A stretch of DNA of 64,000 nt from Branchiostoma floridae (lineage: Eukaryota > Chordata > Leptocardii > Amphioxiformes > Branchiostomatidae), in the NCBI RefSeq assembly GCF_000003815.2, contig NC_049979.1, forward strand, positions 17,404,437 to 17,468,436, in the 5' to 3' direction. Below the pieces are notes generated by a model, which saw nothing but the letters and a program-made list of their open reading frames with translations, ran no database searches and was not told the DNA's origin. The position numbers and the translations under genes are program-made. Positions 13,824-24,100 of the stretch are shown one piece after another. How positions within the stretch are numbered: the first letter of the stretch is position 1; each line of letters begins with the position of its first letter.

Positions 13824-14054
13824 GTATTGCCATGCAGGGTACTTCAGACACAATTTTCGTGTCGACAACGCTCGATACTGCAGCACCGAAAATGACTAAT
13901 GTTGAGCGGTAGGGTAACCTGGGTACCATCCGATTACCACCGGGCCTGCTCTGAATTTTCCGGGCAGGCATGGTAGTAATCGGATGGTACCCAGGCTAGT
14001 AACAATCACAGTTGGCACGGAAATCGTGCTAAAAAGTACCCTGCATGGCAATAC
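13824..14054. repeat. Nested hairpin (two concentric perfect inverted repeats)
   Basis: The outer arms 13824-13844 and 14034-14054 are 21-bp perfect reverse complements (core CCATGCAGGGTACT). The inner arms 13918-13937 and 13976-13995 are 20-bp perfect reverse complements (CCTGGGTACCATCCGATTAC). Diverged complementarity continues inward from the outer arms. This looks like a fold-back MITE, or one MITE inserted in another. No clear target duplication was found. Confidence 0.8.
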
Positions 14055-15851
14055 CACGCAGTTGCACATGACGAGTGCCCTGAGTACAAATTCATTGTAG
14101 CACCAAATTAACTGATGTTGCTCAAATCTCACCCAATGTTGAGAACACCTCGACACCGTACTGTGATTCCTGTGTCCGGAATTTTTTGAGAGAAGGGATA
14201 AGAGACGCAAGTCCAATAAACTATGGGTAAGTGACCAGTCTGTGCCGTTACCTTGCTGAATTGCTTGCCTGTGGCGTGCCAGTCCTACTAGCTGGCCCCG
14301 ATCATCATCACCACTATCACCATGAAAACGGAGCCAAGCATTCCGAGCAGAGCCACCTCAAGAGTCTTCCTTGTCCCTTGGCCTGCGCTTTCGAATTCCG
14401 ACGCCATGTTTCTATCCCACGAATTATCCACAAGCCTGTCGGATGTTTGTTAGTCGTCTACTACCAACTCTCGTCTGTCGGACAACAAATGAACTATTAA
14501 CGGATTGGGTGTGCCCAAACTGGCCCGGTGACATTTCCCAGGCGCGTGCCACATATTACTCGGAGTCCCGTCCTGCAACAAGCGGTCAGGTGTGTCCGAG
14601 CCGAGGCATATACTTGTATATATATATTCTTCAATTCGTATTTTGTGACAATTTTTCAGCATCGTTTTCCATATGATGAGTCCTATAATAATACCACCGC
14701 TGCCACCAAATGTAGCGAGTGGCCAAGCTAGCTAAGTAACTGAGAGAAGAGGTCCGTACGCATTGGCTTACACTCCATTACTGACTGACCTCAAGGGTCG
14801 GTCGTCTTTATTGTCATTCCAAGGAAGCTAACATAAACCAGATGGGCCGGGACCCCCCCCCCCCCATATGTCCTGACACTTGCACATAATGAACTCATCG
14901 AAGCTGACTTCAGTTTTTTTTTTTTAACGCGGTTTGCCCGTTTATCCCAACCCTACAAGGCCTAGTGCACTTTCCCACGCTCCCTAACAGAGTATGATTA
15001 AACCTGATACAAGGCCTTCATGATTAAGTTGTTGCTTTCCGGCTGAGCAGTCAGGATAGTAGTCTCTTACGTAATGTGCACTCAGCGGGCATGAACATGT
15101 GTAAATGTGCCACCTTAATGTGGATTCACACGTGCGTACATGTATATCTTCAAGTCCGTATGAGGTCCGTATGGAAGTCTTAGCCTCTTCCAGGTTCCTC
15201 GGGTCGTTGGAAAAATAGTAGAAATTGGACAAAGATAGACACATGTATACCATGCCAAACGACTTAACTGGCCGAGGAGTGTGGTTTGTGACACAGCTAA
15301 CTAGTTTGGCATGTTGTCTGTCGATACGGCCTCGTGGCGCGTTGGTCAATATTCGATCAGTTTGTCGAAGTTCCATATCGATCCCTACAAGCATGTACGT
15401 TTATCATGGCACGGGCACCAGCTGACTAATAGAGACTCAGAACTGTACATGTCCTGTTGAGACCACGTCATCGGTACTTTACTGACCCCATACAATTACT
15501 GCATTTCGTAGCTAGTAAATTACTAACGATATAGAAAAACGAGAAAACGACTATTTTTAACAGAAAATTTGAAACATGTTTATTCAGATTCAATGTTTTC
15601 AAACATATGCAATAAGCATCCAGACCTACGGACGAAGGTGTCGCAGTAATGGTGCAAAAATGCACAAACTTTCCGGGGAAAATTTAATGTAGCTACACAG
15701 AGAGAGAAAGCATAGAGCTAGTTAGCCGATTTTGTAAAGTTACAGGATTAACAACACGTAGGACGTACAATCTGAACGAGCTATATTTGGTTACTCTATC
15801 CGGTCCTTCCCAACATCATGTCTCCCCGGTCTGGTCTGTTCCGTGGCCCCC
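14055..15851. other. Intergenic, no gene recognised
   Basis: No supportable exon was found. There is a run of 13 C at 14853-14865. A minus-strand polyadenylation hexamer (AATAAA, seen as TTTATT at 15579-15584) lies about 270 bp beyond the stop codon of the deacetylase-like gene and probably ends its transcript. Confidence 0.5.
15579..15584 (-). terminator. Putative polyadenylation signal AATAAA for the deacetylase-like gene
   Basis: The canonical hexamer on the minus strand lies about 270 bp downstream of the stop codon at 15852, a normal 3' UTR length. It is assigned by position only. Confidence 0.5.
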
Positions 15852-18457
15852 TTAGTTCCCGTCCGGGTTCCCGTAGCCTGGGTAGTTAGGCGGGCAGGGT
15901 GTGGTGCAGGTGATCAGGGTGTCGTCTCCGTACCGGCAGGTGTTCACCTATGATGTGAGACAAGATGTTACATGTTATCTAACGACATCAAGACAATCGA
16001 TCAAAGCCCTCTCAAGTTGTGCTGTTCATCCTCAAACATACAAACTCTACCAAAAACATAACCTTTTTTGCGAATCATGAGACTTGACCGCAAACGTCAA
16101 TGCACCGTAGCGTGGGCGCCGAGACCTCAGACCTTGGAATGGATATGTTGATTTTTAAAACTTGACAGGAACATTGACGCCACGGCTCACCGCAGACTGG
16201 TCGCACACTGCAGGCGGTTCCCCATCACACTTCCACGGCTCGAACTCGTTCAGCTCGTCATTCTGTGTAGGGTTCCGGACCCACTCTATGGCCTGGCTGA
16301 TGGTCACCAGCCACACGTGGTCCATGTCCATGATGTCATTAAAGAACCTGAGGGAAAAAATTACTGCACTCAACACATACCACACTAGACATGCTAGACC
16401 GTTCATAAAGCAAGAAAAGGAAAGACTTACGTAATTTCACAGAACGAAGAAGTCAACTTCAGGTCAAATAATTGTACAGTACCTGCGCGTGGCCTCAAAG
16501 TTGGTGTCTGGAGATGTCTCGAACCAGGCTGCAGTGAGGGGTACGTGGAAGGGCGCCCTGTTGCTGTTGTAGTGCTGATCAAAGTTGGACTTCAGTAGGA
16601 GGTAGGCGGCTTCTTCAGATTCGGGTTTGGCGCAGGCGGCAAGCTCATTGCACGGGTTCCCGTTCTCGTCCTGCAGGTCGATGATGGGGACCTCCCAGAA
16701 GCCTGGGTACGAGGCTGTGGGGCAGGGTGGAATGGCGCACTCTTGGATGGTGTCGTAGTCCAGAGTGTATGGCCACATGGGCGGGCGCATGAACATGCGG
16801 GTTGGACGGGTCGTGTCGTAGGTCAGCTTCAGCGTCGCCGCCAGAACTTCGAACTCCGTGTCACCTCCATTCTGTGGACAGAGTAAGGGGCGGTTGTACT
16901 GGTGAATGGGTACTTAGATACTTTATTCACTCCATAAGCTATCAGCGAGTAGACCAAGAATGCACGTGACTCAAAGGACGTCTTTGCATTCGAACTAGAC
17001 CGTGACTGCGATTTGTTCTAGATATCTTCATCCATATTCATGACGCAGTCATCTACATTTTTGTATATGTCCTCTGACTTACAGAGGAGGATACAGATCT
17101 TATGTAGAGTGTTCCATCTCTGTAGGAAGGAATGTTTCATTCAAACCAACTAACCTGTAAATAAGGAGCACGGAAGCCCTTGACGTTCTCTGCCGGGATC
17201 TGTGCCCACTTGGCCAGGATCTCGCGCATCCCGCCCACCTCGTTCTCCCACTCCGTGGAGTTAGCCTCCGCCCACCAGGAGGACGGGCCGCGGCGGGTGA
17301 TGGAGTTATCGGCGATCTCGTGCCGCAAGGAGTGCATCGTCTGAACCTGGTGAGGCGGTGAAGATTTCGGAGAAAATATTACAGGGAGTGTGACAACGAG
17401 GAAATCAAAATGAAGTTCCGCTTGTTGGCAAATATTAGGTACTTGTTTATCTAATGTAAGATAATGTTTATTCAATTATTACGTCAGTGTTGTCCTGCCA
17501 CCAACTAGGCATGTGATTATGAGCAAAGGTGAAAATCGATGTTTCACCACTTAGACCGTTGTTGAATGTTATCCAAAGGTACATTCTGGAGCTTAACTCA
17601 TTTGTAGCAAAATAACGGGCTCGTCCGGGAGTCGAACCCAGGTCTCGCACCCTAAGCGAGAATCATGCCACTAGACCAACGAGCCGCCGATGGTGACCAC
17701 AGATACCTAGTTTCTTTTATAGAATGGCAACATGTGTTAGCTATTTAACCTTCCAGGCTTCCAGGCGCAGAGTGGAAGGTGTCAGCTGGCGCAAGGTGGT
17801 TGCACTTTTCATATAATCCGCTAAAAGGCGCTCACAATCCGCTAGCGGACGCACAACCAAGTTTATTTTACAGTGACGGATGCCTACTTCTTGCAAATCT
17901 TGATTATGTTTTCACCAAGAGTAAGGTCGTGATATCGACATCTTTAAAAAATTCTAATATAAAACTTGTGAACGCATTATTCTCATATCATCAGTTAGAT
18001 CAACCCTTTTTTATCGATATTTTTTTGTTGCATCTCCTGGTAACGTCGCGATTTTTCGCACTTTCTGTAACATTCAAGGATACCAACAGTTTTGTCATCG
18101 GACATAAAATGGTCGAGAGGATCTGAACACAGCCATATCATAATGAAATGTGCGTACCTCATAGTAGTTAGTGTAGGGGTGGGACACGAAGACGGTGAAG
18201 GTGGGAGGACAGCCGTTCGGGTTCGTCTTGTTGGGGTTGAAGAGCTTGGAGTAGTAGTCAAAGTCCAGGTCCTGTCGGATGGCGTCTGTGAGCGTGACCA
18301 GCACGATTTGCGGGACGTTAGCAGGATTCAGGTTACCTGGCACGATCGTCCCGCTACAGTGACAGTCGGGCAGCTGACACTCTGTCACCGTGCAGGGCGC
18401 GCACAGCCCGCCCGCCGCCAGAAGGAGCACGCAAGTAGCCGCACGCCAGACCTCCAT
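15852..18457 (-). CDS. Secreted chitin deacetylase-like protein, catalytic residues largely replaced
   Basis: Five exons give 377 residues: 18158-18457, 17155-17346, 16483-16871, 16191-16347 and 15852-15947. The phases close and all introns are GT-AG. The N-terminus is a signal peptide (MEVWRAATCVLLLAAGGLC), then CQLPDCHCSG and a polysaccharide-deacetylase (carbohydrate esterase 4) fold colinear with insect-type chitin deacetylases: NPNGCPPTFTVFVSHPYTNY, GFRAPYLQ, PPMWPYTLDY, IPPCPTASYPGFWEVP, SNRAPF, AAWF and VWLVTISQAIEWVRNP, ending in NEFEPWKC and a Cys/Pro-rich tail. Chitin deacetylases normally remove acetyl groups from chitin using a bound metal. Here motif 1 reads TLTDA instead of TFDDA, motif 2 reads NSITR instead of HSxxH, and the motif 5 His of HAAW is Thr. 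Only the second motif 1 Asp and the RAPY motif remain. The fold looks intact, so a non-catalytic role, such as chitin or matrix binding, is inferred. Confidence 0.92.
17617..17685 (-). tRNA. tRNA-Pro(AGG)-like gene with shortened variable region
   Basis: The minus strand reads GGCTCGTTGGTCTAGTGGCA at its 5' end, with an acceptor stem GGCTCGT/ACGAGCC, an anticodon arm CTCGC-TTAGGGT-GCGAG (anticodon AGG, proline) and a T arm CTGGG-TTCGACT-CCCGG. A TTTT Pol III terminator follows about 6 bases later. It is 69 bases long where 72 is usual: only two bases (AC) separate the anticodon and T stems, so the variable region is about three bases short. It lies in the first intron of the deacetylase-like gene, on the same strand. 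It may be functional or a recently damaged copy. Confidence 0.85.
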
Positions 18458-20642
18458 GCTTACTGTCAGGTAGTAATACTGACCTTACGGCCCTTGGTAT
18501 TACGAGACACGAGCGCGTGATTATTTGATCGTCCTCTGATGTTTATCCGACCAATGTCCGCTATATCATCGGTCAGATTACAGGCATGTCGATCGATTGG
18601 AACTTTCTAGTATTGTCATATGGAAATCTGACAAGTCCAAAATATTTCTGACGTTACGTGTTGATAGATTTTATTCTGTATTGTCTTGAATCTCTATGCC
18701 CATTGTCTTGTACTCTGATATCTAAGTTTTAGCAAAACGTTTTTACTTTTATTTGGGTGCGATTTCGTCATTCAGAAAAGCTATACCACATGACTATCAT
18801 ACTCCATTACAAAACAAGTTCTTATCTAAATATTGAATTAATATCCGATACCCCTGTCTGTGAACAAGATATGGTACTTACACCTAGATGAATGACATAA
18901 GGTTCACACGCCACACACGGACTAAACATGCCTGTGACTGCGTCTGAAGTCCACTCAGACAAACACTGACATCGACGCCTCACGTTGTGCATACTGAATC
19001 TATACACAGGTCACGATATCGTTACGACCCTAGAGTCATCCGCCCTGTTTATCGTAAGACAGTGTATCACATCATCCATGATTATTTTCGTTGGATGAAG
19101 AAAACAAAATTGCGAAAGTGGTCAAGCCTGTTAAAAATCCATGTATATATATATATATAGCTGTAGAGAAATACGAGACGACTAAGGTAGTTCTTGGGCA
19201 TCTTTATTCGGTCAGTCTTTGATAAGATGGCTGTTCATTGACACGTTTGTTTATTGACACGTTTGTTTCTTATGGCTGTCAAGTTCCGACATACAACGCA
19301 CAACAGAATTCCACGGGTTACACTGATAGTACAAATGGACAGAATGATCTCTGTGGCTGGTGCTGAAGAATAAAGGCTAGCTTTGAAATCTGTTATCGTT
19401 ATTCCGCGCAGAGCATAGACATATCACCGCAACAAACCCTCAAACGATCGTACGTACAATTTCAAGTAGTAGTACAATCATCAATATTTGTCAATATTCT
19501 AGTTTAGTATATTTGATACCAACAAAAATCTTGATCCATTCATCTCTTCGTCTGCTCTATATTGGTAGATTGCTTCGAAATCTGATTCGTCTTTCTGAGA
19601 CTTTCCAAGGTCATCAGTACTCACAGCACCGGACAAGACATATTACATTAGTTACTATTCGTTCTTTTCAGCATTTGGTTTAACGCTACATTGAACGTTG
19701 TCTTGTTTGCACCATAAATCATTTGATTCTCAAGCATGATCATCAATCATGCTACTTTCAATATTTTTGTATATCTTTAACAACAATTACCATTCCCATG
19801 TTACATTTACAACAAACAGAATCTAAAGTTGGCTATAAAGTGTACCCCTACAAATCCATAAAAACGTTACATTTGTTCCTTACTGAAAAGTTGATGACAC
19901 CAACCTTAGCTTAGATATGCAATGTACATGCGATTCATACACTGCCATATGCTACTTAAATATAAGAACATCAGCATAACGTTATACTGATAAAGAAACT
20001 ATTCCTGAATATCATGACCATGCCACTAATGTTTCCTGTGTAATCCAGACGAACTACTAATACAGATAACGGCACGAAATAGCTTCAAATCACCGACCAA
20101 CAACACACTACTGGATATTTACTCCCATGGTCTGTTTGATAATGACGCAGCCTGTGGACAAGATAGTTTGTATGCTTGTGCTACCGTGGAAAGGATGGCG
20201 CTTCTGTTTGCTTCAATTCTATTCACATTCGCTAGGGAGTGGGGCAAAGCGTGCGCGGAACACAGCAACAATCTAGCCAATGCGGTTCGTACAGTATTTC
20301 AGAATAAATTCATACCATACAAGCTATAGTAAGTACGAAAATATAACAATTATAAAAACATCCTCAGTAAAACAGTAATCATAACTATAACTTCGTTTTA
20401 AGAAACAAAATGAAATAAATGCCTCTAACAAACGGCAGTGACTAGTGACGTGACGGTGATGAAGTCGAACGTTGGTCGCGGATTTGTTTTACTGAAGCTC
20501 GAGGTCGTTTCGGTTGTCGTGAGGTCATTACCTGTGTTGGGGAAATAAACAAACTGTAAACATGCATGTGCAGAGAGAGTTACAACGCGATATATGACGT
20601 TACCTGAGATCCGTCCAGATGTCGTTAATCTGCCGAAATTTT
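18458..20642. other. Intergenic, no gene recognised
   Basis: The stretch covers the promoter side of the deacetylase-like gene and the 3' side of LIM gene A. It contains an AT dinucleotide run at about 19143-19160 and a short tandem of TTGACACGTTTGTTT near 19236-19268. No exon could be supported. Confidence 0.5.
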
Positions 20643-20651
20643 CTTTCAATC

Positions 20652-20910
20652 TACCCTGGGGGCCAGTCGGACCGGGCAGCTAGGACAGTTTATTTGGTGG
20701 CCAAGACAGTCAGGCCCGCCCGATTTGGATCCTATAAGGACCGGGGAGTTTAAGCCCTATGAGGTCCACCTGCCCTTATCCCAAGGGTAGCGATAACTCC
20801 TTCAGGCTTAAAATCCCCGGAGCGCTTATGTGATCGGATCAGCGAACTGACTGCCTTGGCTCCCCGAACAAAACTCGCTAGCTACCCGGTCCTGGCTGGC
20901 TCCCAGGGCA
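20652..20910. mobile_element. MITE, 259 bp, TACCCTGG ends, 9-bp target duplication
   Basis: The terminal inverted repeats are about 32 bp and imperfect: the left end begins TACCCTGGGGGCCAGTCGGA and the right end, reverse-complemented, begins TGCCCTGGGAGCCAGCCAGG; both then read GACCGGG(C/T)AGCTAG. The element is flanked by an exact 9-bp direct repeat CTTTCAATC at 20643-20651 and 20911-20919. It has no coding capacity. Nine-base duplications are typical of Mutator-like (MULE) transposons, so a non-autonomous MULE is inferred. The element at 62738-62938 shares the terminal eight bases and the duplication length. Confidence 0.9.
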
Positions 20911-21168
20911 CTTTCAATCATTCATTCATCTATCCATCAGACAGCCTACCATTCGGACAACAATTTGCAAGTGAAATATGAATATTTCTATAGAACTTAT
21001 TCATTTTCATATTCATATTCACTTAAAAGTGAATAAAATAGGGAAATAGGCTTTGTATACGTACAACCTTATACAGTTCATTTCTCTCTTCGCTATACAA
21101 TCTATATTACATTACATTACAAAATGACATTAGAATGATACATGATAACCTAGTCTATTTTTCACCTT

Positions 21169-24100
21169 CTAAATCTTCCCTTGAGGCCCAAACAGATCTC
21201 GGTAGCATGGCTTCTCACAGTATGGCTTTCCGTCATGCTTAAGGGACAGAAGAAAGGGATAGATTAAAAGGATGTATTGTCTGCAAAGAGAGTTTATGGC
21301 GTACATATAATATCATACTGGAATTTGACATAATTGATAACGCTTTCAAAAATTTCTACGTGGAATCCACTCCAAATCATCTAATGACGGCGTGCGAGGA
21401 GAATTAGGAACTTTTCCTATTATGATATCTGCTAAAATTCAGCTCATTAAATACTGGTACCGTTTGGTAAACTTACCTGAGGACTCTCTGCTTCGCGATG
21501 CATACAATACTGTATTTACTGGTGATCATGACTGGATTAATCATGTTAAAGACATTCTCAATTACCATGGCTTTGGACATATATGGGTGAAACCTGAGTC
21601 GTATAAACTAGATTACATTGCCGACCAACTTCGCTACCGTCTACAAGATACATTTATACAGGAGTGGTTTAGTCGCATAAAAAGCAATTCAAAACTGTCT
21701 TTTCTTAACAAATCGAAAAAGTGTTATGAACAAGAGACATACCTTTATGATATATATAACTTTGAAATTCGTAAAGCGATAACCCAGTTAAGAATCAGCA
21801 GTCATAAATTGAACATAGAAACAGGCAGGTATCATAATGTAGCGCCTGACCAAAGGTTTTGCCCATTCTGTCCAAAGCAAATTGAAGATGAATTTCACTT
21901 TGTCATGATGTGCAGTAGGTACAATGTTTCACGTAATGAGTTATTCACATTCCTCGAATCAAATACAACAGATTTTAAGAGACTCAATGATACAGACAGA
22001 TTTAATTATATATTCAGATGTAATAACTCCCACAATGCTAAAATAGGCAAATATATTAAAGACTGCTTTGTCATAAGAAAAAATGCCGAAACTCATAATT
22101 AGCCCCACTCGATTGTAATACAATATCAATGACTTAGGCTAGCTCTCATTGTTCTAGAAATTAGGATGCCAATTATTTCATTCTATATTCGAATATTCAT
22201 AATCTGCATATGTACTGCATAAGTTTGATACTTGTTTTAGTAATAAGGATGATAAGTTTGTTTCTTCTTTTTTTGCCATACATTGCACCGTGTACGATCG
22301 TTGCGCAATAAAGTTCTTCTATAATGTTGCATTGAATCATGATTCTATAAAACTGTAAGGCTCTCAAATCTGACTTTAATACACAGTGATTTGTGTGACT
22401 TCAGGACTTCATGCAATGATAATATTTATGGAAATCGTGGTAAAAGAAATTTTGAACATCTTATTCTATGTCTATGTATCGCGCATTACAGATTGACAAG
22501 AACAAATCTGAGAGTGGCTACTGTGCTAGGAGGCGTGATGAAGGTACAGACTGGACAGAGCCTAGAGGCGCCATGATAATTCCATGTCTAAAGCAATTCA
22601 TTAGTCTTCAATCTCCATGTAGTGCGAGGTACTCTCCCAATCTTTTTCGCTAAATCCCCTATACGCTTCATTTTCTGGCGAGCCCTTGTTACCTCCCTAC
22701 CTTGTTACTAATTATTGTAACAGATTTCAGACGTAGTCCCGTCAAAGTAACATGTAACCGTTACGTACTGTGCTCACGCAGTGTGGATAACATGGAAGAT
22801 AAAATAGGCTGGTTAATGTTCAATGCAAAGGCGCCCTTGCTCTTACAATGCAGGTCAGCAACACTATACCTCCCAATGTGCAGACGCGCGCTCTGGCGAT
22901 ATGACTAAAAAGTACACATCACCACGATAAACCAGTGATGTCTGCTTGATGTTGATTTGATTTTATGGATGGCATCCACGCGAGCATTAATTTTAGGCCG
23001 TTTAAAAAAGTTTTCAGTCATGCTGAAAAGCATACAAAGCAGCTGCTGCAAAATGAACAAATATATATGTCGTAGGCTAAAAAATATATATATTGGAAAC
23101 ATTTACTAATGCCATATAAAAAAAACGTCAATTCCTAGGTCGAAGAAGATATGAAAAAAATATGATCTCTATTGGTCGGTGACCCATGCTTTGTGTGTTT
23201 GTTCATTTATGAAAAAGTCCTAAACGCTAAGATTTGATAATTAAGAGATTTTTGGCCAAACTTTTTATTCGCACGCTCGCATCATCGATATAATCAAATT
23301 AAAGTGGCCTACTGTCAACTGAGTGTGAAACATATCATAAGTAATGTCACAACTGATTGAATGGGTCTTATCAACTGTAGCTGATCTATGACTGGTATAT
23401 CTAATTTTTCGAGTCTTGTATACCTAGATGATCAGTGCAGATATATCCAAAAACAGTTTGATATTGTTGTATTTCAGGCTGTGTATTTCAAGTATTATCT
23501 TCCTATTGCAGCCATACTCACCTCCGCATGTCTGCCCTGCTGTAGTACTTTATTACAATTCTCACACCGCAGGCAGGCCCGGTGCCAGTCCTTCCCCAGG
23601 GAATGGAACCGCTCCGCTGAAAATACATGTATGGGACAACTTCAACGGGGAGGATTGGCAGTCAATACGGCATATGAACGAGATGGCGTGCCAGTGTGTG
23701 GAGAAATGCATCAGATTCCTAATGAATTCCTATCGCCTTACATCATCGATTTTCATCCTTGGAATCCATGAAATAATAAAGTTTGGTTCCGTTTAACCTA
23801 GCCCCACCCTCGTGTTTGGAGGACTGTGAACATGGTAGCTTCCAATATCAGCTGCAGCCTCCTTCATTGCCTCCTGTCCTTGCCTTTTATGTGTTTATGT
23901 AGCCCCCATTGTAAAGCTTCTGTTATGACGTAGTTTTGCGGTACCTTTGAAATATGACAACATCAAAACGCTTTTAATTCCACTGACAATAGTCCTCGAT
24001 CCTCCCTGGTGATCATTTCAGTTCCCCGTCCACAATTTGCCTTGAATCTTTGACATCAATCAAACGGAATTTGATTCTGATGGCCAAAATCACATCTTTA

